64,000 nucleotides of DNA, from positions 310,001 through 374,000 of the forward strand of contig JAPFFF010000057.1 of NCBI GenBank assembly GCA_039105265.1, in the 5' to 3' direction. The stretch is from Tritrichomonas musculus. Its lineage: Eukaryota; Parabasalia; Tritrichomonadida; Tritrichomonadidae. Each line of letters opens with the position of its first letter. Position 1 is the first letter of the stretch. Positions 34,850 to 47,600 of the stretch are shown here, one piece after another. Under the pieces are notes generated by a model. It saw only the letters and a program-made list of their open reading frames with translations, was not told the DNA's origin and searched no databases. Both the position numbers and the translations under genes were made by a program.

Positions 34850-35928
34850 TCAAAAAGTGAAAGTAGAAAATAAGATAAGTCCAATTATAAAAGATTAATA
34901 TAAAAATAAGAATGTATTTATGATCTTTGGAATCCAATTATTTAGTTTGTATAATAAAAATTAATAGTTTTTAGGTAAAAAACATCATTTTGATATTTTC
35001 TTTTATCCACTCTATAGAAATATATGATCCAAGATTCTTTACATTTATAACTTAATAATATTAACAAATTACTAATGGTTTTTATGATTACTCTATACGT
35101 TCTTTAAATATCTAAACATAAAACGTCTTATTTTCAAATAGCTGTGATACTAAACACATTTCATTTTTTAATCAAAACAAAACAGCCATTTTAATAATTA
35201 TATTGGAATTTTCTTTTATACGTTTCAATATACACTAATATTATACTTTCAATTCAATTGATAGTTCATTGAAAAAATAAAATATAATTAGTGCGCAAAA
35301 TATGATTTTTAGAGGATTTATAGAATTTATGATAAATTCATTTCATTTTACTTTAAAATTATGTAAAAAAAAATTTGAAATAAATCATTTTTTGTTTTTC
35401 CGATCGAACTTTTTCAAATAATTATATTTTAAATAAATATTTGAGAATATTAGAGCAGAAATTTATTTTGTTGATTAATAAAAATTATATACTTCTTTAT
35501 TATAAATCAAATAATAATTTTACCTACTTTGTAAAAACAAAATACAATATTTTAAAATATTTATTTTAAATTTTTTGTGACATACAAACACAATTACTTT
35601 TATAAATTCATAATTAATATCTAAGTATATATATATCATAAAATACATTTTTGATAATTCAATTTCCAAGTTATAAATAAAACTTATTTATTCTTCTCAA
35701 ATTGAAAGAATATTCAATTAACCTTCTCTCAAATTGAAAAGCTATTCAATAAAGATTCTCTCAAATTGAAATGGTATTCAATCATGATCTTATCAAAAAT
35801 GAAAGAGAATTCATTTTTCAATATATCAAATTTGAATATATCTACTTTTTGAATTGAAGATATTGAGTTTAAAATGATGATTTGAATGAAAACTAAAAAC
35901 TGTATAGAAGTTTTCGTTTGCTCAAGAG
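34850..35928. other. AT-rich intergenic region
   Basis: Nothing supported as a gene. A 73-codon frame at 35729-35950 (-) with a repeated SQIEK-like, F/I-rich composition has no recognisable domain. It overlaps the dispersed 87-bp repeat at its start. Confidence 0.4.
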
Positions 35929-36015
35929 GAAAAGTTTTAATATACATCATTTAAATCTTATATTATCATTTTCAAAAAAATTTATCGAGTAGAATTTTGG
36001 TTGACATGCCTCTAT
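35929..36015. repeat. 87-bp dispersed repeat, copy 1
   Basis: Identical at 86 of 87 positions to 48292-48378 (difference A/G at the ATAT[A/G]CATC site). On the minus strand it reads into the tail of the unrecognised remnant at 35985-36457 (RGMSTKILLDKFF). Confidence 0.85.
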
Positions 36016-36457
36016 ATAAATATACATTTTTAGGTTTTTTGAGTTCTCTTCCACGTTCATCTGCATAAATTTTTGCATATTCTTTATTTGAAACACAGTT
36101 TGAAATTATTCAATATAAACTAGCTTTAACAGTCAGGTTAAAATTTGGGAAAAGCTTGAATTTGAAAAAGTTTTTTGATTTTTTTTCTTCCGCAAATATC
36201 ATTTTAGAAATTGAATTTCCTTCACTTTTTATCGACAAAAACCATGAAGGAAAAGAATTAAGCAGTGATGAAACTTGTTGGCATGACCAATTTATTGTAT
36301 ATTCACCCATATCATTTTTAATTTTTAAATATACTTTTTTTTTCTTGTCTTTTCGATATTTTCAAGTGTAAATATATGAAAAAAACGATCTGTTTCGATT
36401 AGAACTTCATTGTCATCTTCATCAGCTGAAATATTGTTGAAATTTCTTGAATTCATT
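35985..36457 (-). pseudogene. Unrecognised decayed gene
   Basis: The minus strand begins MNSRNFNNISADEDDNEVLI near 36457. After a frame change it continues GEYTINWSCQQVSSLLNSFP and EEKKSKNFFKFKLFPNF (36110-36310), then SNCVSNKEYAKIYADERGRE and NVYLYRGMSTKILLDKFF. Codon composition is plausible, but frames are broken at least twice. No known domain. Its 3' part is shared with a second locus (48292-48378), so it belongs to a repeated family, possibly a mobile one. Confidence 0.35.
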
Positions 36458-36593
36458 GTAGAAATTTATTTGTAAACGGCATAAATTAATAAACGATGTT
36501 AATTAATAAACGGCTATTTTAGAAAAAGTTTGAGAAATGTTATATAAAAAAAAAAAGGACAAAAATCGGAAGCTCAGAAATCTATCTATAAAT

Positions 36594-37483
36594 CTAGGTG
36601 AAAAAGTGGACTATACAACAAAAGATAGACTTCAAAATGGACTATTTTGGATACTTTTTACAACGGCTTTTTAAACATTCAAAAAGTTAATTTAAAACAA
36701 CCAAATTAATTTTCAAAATAAAACAATAAAGAATGGCTAAATTAAAATTGAATTTAAAAAAAAAAACAATAAACGAATAGCCAAATAATGATTCAATTAT
36801 TATTTCATTTCATTTCACATGATTTCTTCTGATCCCCAAAGATATCTTTATTAAAAGCAAACGAACTTCGCGCAAAGCTTTTTTATGTTACAGATGTTTA
36901 CAAAGTTTATTGCCACTCCAAATAATTCTCCTTTTAATGTTATCAGAATTCTTTTATTTTTACACCAAAAATATGAAAAGAATAATAACAAATTCAATAA
37001 AAATCTTCAAAAGTCCAACTGTTTATGCATTTAAATGTATTCAATAAAAGTTTATATACATTTTTGATAATTCATTTTTACTGATAAAATTGAATTTTTT
37101 AAACATTTACAACAATGATGATTTTATTTACTATTTTACAAGAATATTTTTTTCTTTTTGATAGCATTCAAGCAATTGGTTTTCAATGATATACAAATTA
37201 TTTAATGTATGATCACAAGTTGCAAAATTTTATCCAAATACTAATATAGCAAATTTCACAAGCATATTTTAAATGAGCTATTATTAATTATAAAATATTC
37301 ATATTTTAATAAAAATCATATCTTATATTCTTTCTATATATTTCTTCATTTTTGTAGCATCTTATTGAAAAAATTGAATGTTGTAAAAGGTATCCAAAAT
37401 AGTCCATTTGAAAAACGGTTATTGTAAAAGGTATCCAAAATAGTCCATTTTAAAGTCTATCCAACAAAAAAAGTAAACCTAAA
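36594..37483. mobile_element. About 890-bp element with long imperfect inverted repeats
   Basis: The 40 bases 36624-36663 and 37422-37461 are inverted copies (38 of 40), both carrying AATGGACTATTTTGGATAC. Outer parts are weaker but still related (AGGT... at the left, ...ACCT at the right). At the right end 29 bases are tandemly duplicated (37381-37409 and 37422-37450). The interior is non-coding. Exact ends and target duplication are unclear; a TA or short AAAT duplication is possible. The TGGACT/TGGATAC motifs echo the MITE at 4501-5027. Confidence 0.6.
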
Positions 37484-37520
37484 TGCATTTAAAATTCAAT
37501 TAAACATGTTTATACATAAA

Positions 37521-39077
37521 CTAATGAAGCTTTCTATTATTTTTCATAGATTCTCTTTCTAAATATTTTAAAACGTCCTGTAACTTAGGTATCTGATCTT
37601 CGTTAATATTTTGACTCACAAAACCTTTATTTCTAAAATGACCACTTCTTCTGTTTATACCAAAATTATGTTGAGGATAGCCTATATTTCCATTTTGTGT
37701 TGTCGTCGGAAAAATAAATCTAACAATAATGGCTTCTTCATCTTGCAAAGTAGCAATTCCACCAAAATCTTTTAATTGGCTCACTGGAACGACTTCACAG
37801 AGCGCTATTAAACTCAAGCTTGAACTAAATATTGAATTTGAATACAAATTTTGAACAGGCTGCGAATAGCCGAGTGAAGTGGAAGCATCAGCTGCCAAAT
37901 AAATTCCTGGCCCATAAGAAGCTCCATGAATGCAGTCTTTATTTGACATATTCATAAGACCATTTCTGATGATTGAGTGCCATCTATCGCCACCACTACC
38001 ATGCCACATATAAATGCTTTTATTACTATTGTTTTTTTTCTTTTTTTGAAAGGCTTCTTCTGCTTGTGGCGATGCAATCAAAGTCATAAATTGCGTACTA
38101 AAACCTATCGAATTAAGTTGAAGATCTTCTGGAAGATGGATTAATTGAGATTTATTAGATAAAATGACCCATCGAAGAAGATCAAGAGTATCATTTCCAT
38201 ACTTTTTGATAATTTCGTTATCATTAGTACAGTTTTGAGCTATTGTGCTCATAGGTGGCAAACTTCGGAAAATTCGTTCTGCATTGCGCAAAATTTCTGG
38301 AGGTGGGGCTGGATTCATATACTTTTGGTTATGGAAACTACATGCAAAAATTGAGAAAAGAAGATCAGCTGCATAAACATCTCGACGTATTTCTTGGGCT
38401 ACAGATGAACCAACTCCTATTTCATTGAAGCCAACTTCGCATAACTTTTTATGACATATTGATGGTTTTATAACGCTGAACGGCAAAGGCTCGTGACAAA
38501 TACAACAATGATCTTTAATATCAATAAAAACGTCTATAAGTTCAAAAATGAGGAAAAGTAATTGATGATTCTCATATTTTAACGATTTAATTTGAGATTT
38601 GTTAAGAATAAAATCGGCACAAATATATTTGCGTTTTGGCATATAAGAATTCGTAAAAAAACGTCTAATTGTATCTAGTGCCAATGGCCGCCCAACATAA
38701 TTTTGATTAAATATCGGATGAGAAGCACTAATCTGGGATAAAGGCGAGTTCCAATTATCTTCTTTGAAAGATAACATAACTTCGATTAATATTGGCGATA
38801 AATAAAATCCGCAAACCATCTGAAGAGATGATGGCAAAAAATGGGTTGGAATCTTAAAACTAAGAGTATTTTCTCGAGAACTAGCCTCAAAAAATGGAGC
38901 TAATTGATTACAAACCAACACTTGTGGATTAAAAAATGCTGGGAACGAAATGATACGTGTGGAGATTTCATCATCATTAGATTTTGTTTGTTCTAAACCA
39001 AAAGGATTATCATCTTCATCATCTCCAATAACCATTTCATCATCATCATCATCAACTAGCATTTCATCATCAGACAT
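37521..39077 (-). CDS. PARP6/PARP8-like mono-ADP-ribosyltransferase
   Basis: 518 residues. An acidic N-terminus (DDDDDEMVIGDDEDD) precedes a middle domain with a cysteine-rich motif (CCICHEPLPFSVIKPSIC, near 195-215) of the sort present in animal PARP6/8. The C-terminal ADP-ribosyltransferase fold has HGSGGDRWHSIIRNGL (near 359-374) and HGASYGPGIYLAADASTSLGYS (near 386-406), with IVRFIF where other PARPs keep the catalytic Glu. The H-Y-I type triad marks mono-transferases. Family role: attaches single ADP-ribose units to proteins in the cytosol. Start: first ATG, preceded by an Inr-like TCACTT 8-13 bases upstream. No TM. Adjacent, same strand, to another PARP-like gene (39956-41821). Confidence 0.9.
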   Translation of the reverse strand: MSDDEMLVDDDDDEMVIGDDEDDNPFGLEQTKSNDDEISTRIISFPAFFNPQVLVCNQLAPFFEASSRENTLSFKIPTHFLPSSLQMVCGFYLSPILIEVMLSFKEDNWNSPLSQISASHPIFNQNYVGRPLALDTIRRFFTNSYMPKRKYICADFILNKSQIKSLKYENHQLLFLIFELIDVFIDIKDHCCICHEPLPFSVIKPSICHKKLCEVGFNEIGVGSSVAQEIRRDVYAADLLFSIFACSFHNQKYMNPAPPPEILRNAERIFRSLPPMSTIAQNCTNDNEIIKKYGNDTLDLLRWVILSNKSQLIHLPEDLQLNSIGFSTQFMTLIASPQAEEAFQKKKKNNSNKSIYMWHGSGGDRWHSIIRNGLMNMSNKDCIHGASYGPGIYLAADASTSLGYSQPVQNLYSNSIFSSSLSLIALCEVVPVSQLKDFGGIATLQDEEAIIVRFIFPTTTQNGNIGYPQHNFGINRRSGHFRNKGFVSQNINEDQIPKLQDVLKYLERESMKNNRKLH

Positions 39078-39084
39078 TTAAAAT

Positions 39085-39090
39085 AAGTGA
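39085..39090 (-). promoter_or_regulatory. Inr core promoter element (TCACTT)
   Basis: On the minus strand TCACTT lies 8-13 bases before the ATG of the PARP6/8-like gene, matching the trichomonad initiator consensus TCAYTW and its usual distance from the start codon. Confidence 0.55.
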
Positions 39091-39806
39091 AATAAGTTTT
39101 AAAATTTTTAAATGGCAAAATTTTTCAATGAGCTTTCAGAATTTATTGAATTAATTCAGTTTTTTTTTTTTAAAAATTCCATTTTTGGTTTAAGCATATT
39201 AATATATATTTAAACTAAATATTATCATTTTTTAATTTAAAAAGGGGCAGAAATTTTACTTTTGATCGTTAAAACTTCTCAAATTTATACCACTTTTTGA
39301 AAACTTTTAAACTTTTTGAATACTATTTTAATTCAATTTTTACTAAATAATTCATAATTATATAGTTCTAATAGCTTCCCGATTTATCCAGCAATTCAAG
39401 GAACCAGATTCGGCTTTGTACAGCCCTGTGGTGATCACTGGTGTGTATATCCCCGAAAAATTATGTAAAAATAAACAAATTTATATCAAAAAAAGTTATA
39501 ATTTTAAGGTAAAATTAAAATTTTAGGATTTTTTTGGTTAAATTTCTTAACATAGTAACTCAAATTTCACCTTAAGATGGCGGTTTTTTTCTTTCCATGA
39601 GTAGCTAAAAAAACGATTGTCCGAAAATATCAAAACGTTTACTTCTCCAAGTATCATAAATACAGACACATCAAAATATTATAATTGATTACAAAATTTA
39701 TTATATATTAATGATAATGAATAAGAAGAGAAACATTACAATTTAAAGATAATTATATAAAAACAATATTTACATAAATTAAAAAAATATATTCAATGGT
39801 AAACTA
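39091..39806. other. Intergenic region
   Basis: AT-rich. A GC-richer patch at about 39370-39460 could be old coding sequence (the + strand reads FIQQFKEPDSALYSPVVITG before running into non-coding DNA), but no family is recognised. No repeat or other RNA was found before the tRNA. Confidence 0.4.
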
Positions 39807-39888
39807 GACAACTTGGCCGAGTGGTTAAGGCGAGGGATTGCTAATCCCTTGGGCTTGTCCCGCGTGGGTTCGAATCCCATGGTTGTCG
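39807..39888 (+). tRNA. tRNA-Ser, anticodon GCT
   Basis: 82-base class II tRNA. The acceptor stem GACAACT pairs with GGTTGTC (39881-39887) with discriminator G. The D-arm is GGCCGAGTGGTTAAGGC. The anticodon stem AGGGA/TCCCT encloses loop TTGCTAA, giving GCT at 39840-39842. A long variable arm (TGGGCTTGTCCCGC) follows, then a T-arm with GTGGGTTCGAATCCCAT. A 12-13 T run ends transcription. Reads AGC/AGU. Confidence 0.95.
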
Positions 39889-42800
39889 TTTTTTTTTTTT
39901 TTAGAATATCAGAAAAAAATATATAATTTAATAATAAATTTTACAAAACAAATCATTAGCTTAAGCTTCGAATTAAATTGTTGATCTGGTTAATAGAAAT
40001 CGGTTCGGTATAAAGCGAGAACTCTTTCAGATCAAATCTATTAGAATCAAAAAGAACAAACTCAGTTGGCACGCTTCCAGAATGATGGCCAATAACTGAT
40101 TGACATTCATACTGGTTAACCGACTCTGGGTAACTGTAAAACTGCACCTTGTCATCTGGAACGTCCAAGCTTTTTCCAAAGTGCACGTAGCAACGGAATG
40201 CGTAAATATTCCTCAAATAAACGTCCTCAACGATGTGATTCTCGTCCATTGTGTTCAGGTACCACTGAATAAAGGCCTCGCCGGGCGATGCTGAGAAGTA
40301 GAAGCCAGGACCGTAAGGACCATCTCTCACGAAGGATGAAATGTCGGGCTTCTTTGAGTCTGCCATGTAGAACATGAAATACATGTCACGTGAACTGTAC
40401 TTGTATGTCTTAAATGTAACCGTTTCTTTTGTGTCATCATCACTGTTCTCAATTTTCGTGTCTTTCAAACTAGTCCTTCTCACGCAGACAGAAATGGACA
40501 TGAGAATCATGCCGAAGAACAAAACAAGCGACGCATATACAGAATAATTGAATCCCTCAATTATTGTATCACAATTCAAATTTGAATGACCATTGAAAAA
40601 TTCAATAGAGTCGTTATTTCCCATTATTTCTTGGATTTGTGAAAGTACTGAAAAAGTGGATTTCGTAACGGTTTTGGTCAAATTTCTCATCTGCTTGACC
40701 TTGATTTCTTCATTTCTGATGATTTGAACCATTTCATTGAATTTTTCAATGAATTTGAATTGAATTGAGAGCAAATTGAAATTTTTGTGAATTTTATTTG
40801 AATTTATGCTACGATAGAGACTTGAAACTGTGTCACTGTCAATTGAAAGCCGATTTCTTATTTCTTTAAAATTGACTAGGTTTGCCTGAATTTGACATTC
40901 GTCAATAAATGAGTCGTATTTGTCAACCTTGATGTAAAAACCAGAGAAGAAGCCAACAACAAGTATCACAACCATGAAGAAAGGGAAGAAACAAAACATC
41001 ATTCGCGTGAAAAGGCATCTGCAAAAGAAGAGAAGGACGTAAAATAGTGAAAAGAAAAATGTTAAGGCAATATGAATATAATAAACTGGAAATTTGAGAA
41101 CATCGTTGTATATTTGGTCACTCTTTATTGATTTGGGGTGAAATACCTTAGTAGCGGTTGAAAGTTGAATGGATTGATCTGAAAAGGAAACGATATTATT
41201 TAAAATTATATTTCTTGATTTATCCATTGATTCGAGAGCATTTTTTAATTGTAAATTGGTGCTGGAATCGAAATAAAGACTGTTAAAAAAAGTTCGATAT
41301 TTGCCATTTAAACTGGAAAACGTATTATTATAATTAAATGCAATATCCTTGAGAGAATTTGATGATTCATACAATTGTAAAGAATTATGATATATATCTA
41401 TTGCGCTTTTTTGCTTTTGGTGTTGAATTTGGTCTGGAAAATTAGAAAAAACAAATAAATCAGGATTTCCATCACCAACTTGTTGAGAGTTACTGTTTCC
41501 ATTAATTTTTAGGCGAGTTATAGCAATAAGGTAAAAAGAAGATGCAATTAAAACGATAAATGCAGTAAATATATGGAAAATAATTTGAAAACACCCTGGC
41601 TTTGCTGAGTTTTTAGGTTTACAGCAAAATATTCCAAGAAATAGAATAATTGCAAAATAACCACATAAAACGAAAAAAAGATAGTTTGTAATTTTCAATA
41701 ATATATTGGGTAAAACTGGTTGTTTCCCGGATAGCATTTGTGGTAACGCACTTGAATCGTCTTCCTGACAATTAACAAAATCAGGAATAGCGCTCAATAA
41801 AATGATCAAGAAGACGTTCATTTGTAAAAGAATTTGAGATTTTGAAAAAATACAAAATTTTATAATTTTAAAATTAATTTATCTTTATAAAAAAAATAGT
41901 AATTCAATTTATTAATTATGATTAATCAATAATGCATTATATTATTAGTAAAAACAGATATTAAATCTTTGTACTTCCATTAATTGTTAAAAACTTTTTT
42001 AATATTTTGATTGATATATATAATAAATCGAAAAAAATAAATACATTATAACAATATGTGCAAATTAATGTTACATTAATTAAAAGCACCATTTCAATTA
42101 AAGAAATTTTTGTTTAAAATAATTAGGGCAAATTATAGGAAGCAATTCAATTTCTTAAAATAATTGAAAAAATTGAATTAATTCTTCTTTCAAAAGTATA
42201 ATCCTAAAAAATAAACTATTTAAAAATTAAATAATATAATCGATTTTTTTTTATTTTAAAATGAAATTATATTAACAAAATATTTATTTTTTTCGTAGAA
42301 ATATCTAGAAATATAATGCTATAAATTATTTAAATAAGAAATTATTTAAAAATAAAAGATATTATTCTATAATAATAAATAATTAAAAATGAGCAATGCA
42401 AATAAATAAATTTATTTTTAATTTCCATTATCTTTATAAAGTTTATGATCTTAAACCATTATATGCATATCAAATAAAATAAATTCATTATATAAATTTC
42501 TCAAAGATAAAGATAAAGACTTTTTCTAAAATCTAATTTAATATTTATTCATAATACCAGCAATATAAATCAAACATCTAATTGGTATTATATTACTTCC
42601 TCAAAATCTCGTCCAAAAGGATCACTCATCTCTTCTACTTCTTGACTAAAGAGTGGATTGTCAACCAAAAAAATCTCCATGATTGTACAAGTTTGCTTGA
42701 AATTCATTTTGAAGAACCTTCTTCCCTTGATATAATTGGCGAAAGGGCTTTTTTTAATTGTGAATCTTTGAACGAATTAATTATTCCTTCTTCTGTAACT

Positions 42801-44591
42801 TTGATTGACAAAATGGCATTCATGCACTGTGAGAGTTTATATAAAGTGTACTCACCACCTTCAGTAAAATTATATGATTGGTATGCTTTCATGTGTTGCG
42901 CAGGAATTGAAGATTTAAAGATTTATGAAGGAACATCAGTAAATGAGGCAGCATTTAAGGGTGCACTTTAAACGGTCGCCATGAAAAATATAAATATCTT
43001 CACAAATATAATGAATTAATTGCCATAAATAGAATATTTATTTGTTATTCTTTTTATATTAATTATTAAAAGAGTTTAATGCCAATATATGAAATATTAC
43101 AAAAATAAAATATTCAAATTTCATGTAAAATCAAAAATTTGAAAATTCGCTCTTTAAAAATCTTTGTAATCCGATATACATTAACACATTAAAATTTGAG
43201 AGAATAAGGTTTAAATCATAAGCCCCTCTATTAAAAATAAAGATTTTAAAAATATTACCTTCTAAAAATAGATAACTATCTAACGTATATTTTAATATTT
43301 TTATATTTGAATAAAAAATAATAATAATCATATAAAAATGTATTTACTAAAATTTTTAAAGATATCATATCTACATCTGCATTTCCACATGATTTTTGCT
43401 TTACATAATCCCAAAATGCTTATTATAGTTTGTGTGTTTGCAATAATTACAATATTTTAAAAATAATTGCTTATATTTACCAAAACCAGGCATTTTTATA
43501 GTGTTATGATATGACCATTTAACCTCTCAAATCAGTGCAGTGCACCCTTAATGATGAGTACCTTCCTATTAGACTTGATGCATATTATAGTGTGTAACAA
43601 GTTATCGCGTATTTATTCTTCAATATCCAACATAGCAAAATTCCAAATAAAAAATTAAATATTATATCATTATATTTTTATGATTTTTTATTAATATTAG
43701 AAAAATGTTCATTGATCCTTATAATATACATGTTTTTCAAATTGAAGTTATAGTAGGCGTTCTTAAGGAAAGAAAAATAAAAATGGAACCATTCAAAAAG
43801 TTTAGAAAACTCAAAAAAATTTGTATTTTGAAAGAAAAGTATACTAAATATTTGAGTAATATCCATATTATTCGCATTTAAAAATTTTAGAAAAAGGCTA
43901 ATTTTAAAATTGAATGGAAAACAGTAGAGATTTCTTTTTTAGAGTGTTTTTTTTTTTATTAATCAAAATAATATGATTATTTATTGTTCCTTCTCCATCG
44001 TTAAGCAAGCTTGCATATGTGAACATTGCACTAACATTCCTTTTATCAGCCGCCGTTTTGAATAAAACGATTGCATTGCCATCCATAAGCATGCAGGTAT
44101 TGTCGTACATTGAATCTTCATCTCCTTTATCGGATACCATTTTGAAATAATAAGTAATTTCTTTCTTGTCGACTTCGATTCCATTATCTTCTAAATGAAT
44201 GCCAATTTGTACATTGAATCTTCATCTCCTTTATTGGATGACATTTTGAAATAATAAAAAGCTTCTTTCTTGTTCACTTCACTTTCAACACCATCTTTTT
44301 TACATTATTTAATGGATTTAACAATAAAAAAAACAAAAGAATTAATAAAAATCCAATCTTTTTTTTAGCCTAGCTTTTTTCTTTTATTTTTAATATATTA
44401 ATTATTGCGATTCATCTTAACATATTTTGCGATCGATAAGAAATTTATGTGTTTAATTTTGAGAAAATTGGTTTCCAACAATATCGATGTTTTTTTTGGG
44501 TGCAAAACGTCAAAATATTCATAAATCAAACAACAACAACAAAAAAATAATAAATTGAAATTTTACAGATATTGGATAAAATATATATTTC

Positions 44592-44634
<43 letters not shown>

Positions 44635-47600
44635 GAAAATGCAGATAATTTGAATCAAATAATTTGCTAAACATTTAAATAATTCTATTAATATAGAGGT
44701 GGGAGGAGTAGGATTTTTTTTAGAAATCTATTTTATATGCATAACAATATTTTTAATATTATTCTAAATATTATTTATTATATGTTTATTAGATATTATT
44801 CGATAATGGATGGTATATATTTATTTTATTTTTTAAATAATAATTGAATTTTTTGAATAGAATAAATTTTACGATAAATTTTTTTTTTAACAATTTTGAA
44901 AATTTATATAAATATGAAATTTTCATAATATAAATTTTTATTTTGTATTATTTTTCTTTTTTTATCTTTGATATATATTATATTTATGGTAAAATAAGTT
45001 TATTTGAAAAAATATAGATTTTTAAAGAGGATAAGATCATTGAATTATACTCCATATAATCATTCAATTATTAAAATCAATATATATATATAAATTTAAT
45101 ATATTATTTTATTATAATATGACAAAATTTATAATTCCATGTAACATACTATATATAATGCTATATTATAAATATATTTTATATTTGAATATAGATAATC
45201 ATAAATTAATTTAGTGTAAAATTGATAGAATAATAAAATAAAAAAAAGGTTTAATAGAATTTTTTAATGCGAAATTTGAATAGTTAAATTCTATAGTTTA
45301 CATTAAGTCAAAATACGGTTTTTCAGAAAATAAAATAAATATATGAAAAAGCATTCACTTTTTACTAATTTATTTGTTCAAAGTAAAATATAAACCAATA
45401 AAAAAGCCAATTATTTCGTTTTAAAAAGTTATCTATAATAACGAAATATTTTCAATTCAATATTTTACAAATAAGATATCTTGTTTATTATTTAATATTT
45501 TAATTATAAAATATTTGATATATATAGGAACATGTTTTATATAATATGTATAATAACTATATTTTTAAAAAATATATCTTTTTTTTTCAAAAATGCTTGT
45601 TTTAATAAAATTATAAAATGAAAATAGAAAAATAGAGTCTTTGTTCGAGCCATTTTCAAATTAAATTAATTTAAAATATTTAAATATATATATAACATTT
45701 ACTAGAGGTGCGAGAACTACCTTTGGTTAACCAATTTATTTCAAATTTAGATATTTATTTATACAGGTAAAATAATGTATAATTAATGTATAATTTTTTA
45801 ATTTGGTTCGCTACGAGTAATATTATATTGATTTTAAAATTGAATATGAGAAAAAAAAAATCAAATTTTTATTTCTAAAAAAAAAAAAAAAAAAGAGCAC
45901 CAAATACTTTGTTTTTTAAGGTAATTTTTATATTTGTTTACATAAAAAATTTAAATATTCACATTTTTAACTTTTGTAATCGTTGAACAATTAAAGGATT
46001 TCAATATTAGAAAATTATACAAACAAAGAATATAGCATAAAATGATCAATTATTAATAATATCAATGATATTATTTGATAATTCATAAATTAAACTATTT
46101 ACTTGGTTAAGAATTACGATTATGATAGAAAAATTTTCAAAAATATGTTTTATTGTTGTCATTTGACAAATAACTGATATTTAATTGGTTTAATAATTAT
46201 TTCTCTAATGAATAATGCATGGTTTATAAAGATATAATCTGAAATTCTTGATAATTAATTATTTTAGTCTTGTTTATTATAATGGTCTGTTATTATTAGA
46301 TTATTATTTAATTTAATGAAAGTATTAAGCGTATAAAGTGTGAAAATAGATTTATAAAATTATTGAAGATAAGATCTGTCCCCTGTTTGCTATTTCAAGA
46401 TAAAATAAATATTTTTTAAAATAAATTTCGTCCAAAAATTATATATTACATTTTATTTATTTTTAATTTACTGATATTTAAGAAATATTAATAAAATATT
46501 ATATAACGGAATTTGTACAGAATTTTGAGGGGATTTAAGCCTAACGAACATTGCATTGAATTTTGAGGGGATTTAAGCCTAACGAACATTTCTACTCAAT
46601 TCTTTTTTAACTTTTTGTGAATAAAAAAATAAAACTACGCCCATCGAGCGGATTTATAAATAATCATAATATAATATCATACAATATAATTTAATTCTAA
46701 TATAAAATAGTTATCCCGATAAAATTAATATTATAGCTAGATATTTATGTTTTCTATATTTTTTTTGCTAAAATAAATTTATCTTATTTATATTATAATA
46801 TTATATATATATTAATTAGAAATTATATCAATAATTCTATTTAGAATATGATAAAATGAATAAATAATCAATATTATTTCAACTTCAATCATATTCTTCA
46901 AAATATGTAAAATTTGAATTTCAACGTATGAACTTTCAAATAGTGCGATACTGATATATAATATACAAAATCAATTATATACTTTATTTTATTAAAAAAA
47001 TCATAAGGCTAACGAATTATTTTTTGAAAAATCAATCTTTTTTTAAAACAAAAAATACGTTATTTTAGTTCTCGCACTTCTCATTTACTATTAATATTTG
47101 CATTATTTAATAACAATTTGTATATTAATAAATACAAAAAATAGAAAGAAAACCAATTTTATCTCATTATAGAAATGTAATATGAAACTAATCAAATATC
47201 CTACATATTATATAATATCTTCTTATATAGATATATGATTTATTTTATTTTAAACAAATCAAAAGCATATCAAATGATGGATTTATTTAAAAAAACACTC
47301 TTATGAAAAATTGCTTTTAATTCATTGAATAGCATATTTTATTAAACATATTTAAGGTACAAATCCAGTACGTTTAGTAACCGCAATTTTTTTTGACATT
47401 CTCAAAGAATAAAATGACATGTTAAATAAAAAACGATTATTTTCATCCATTTCATATAACATGTCATAATGTTTATTTAAATTGTAAAATAAGTGTCAAA
47501 AACAAACCTAGTCAATTTAAACTTTTTCAGAGACATGCAACTATTCAAATAATAAACGTTCTCCTGTTCAAAAAATAACGTACTGGATTTGTACCTTAAT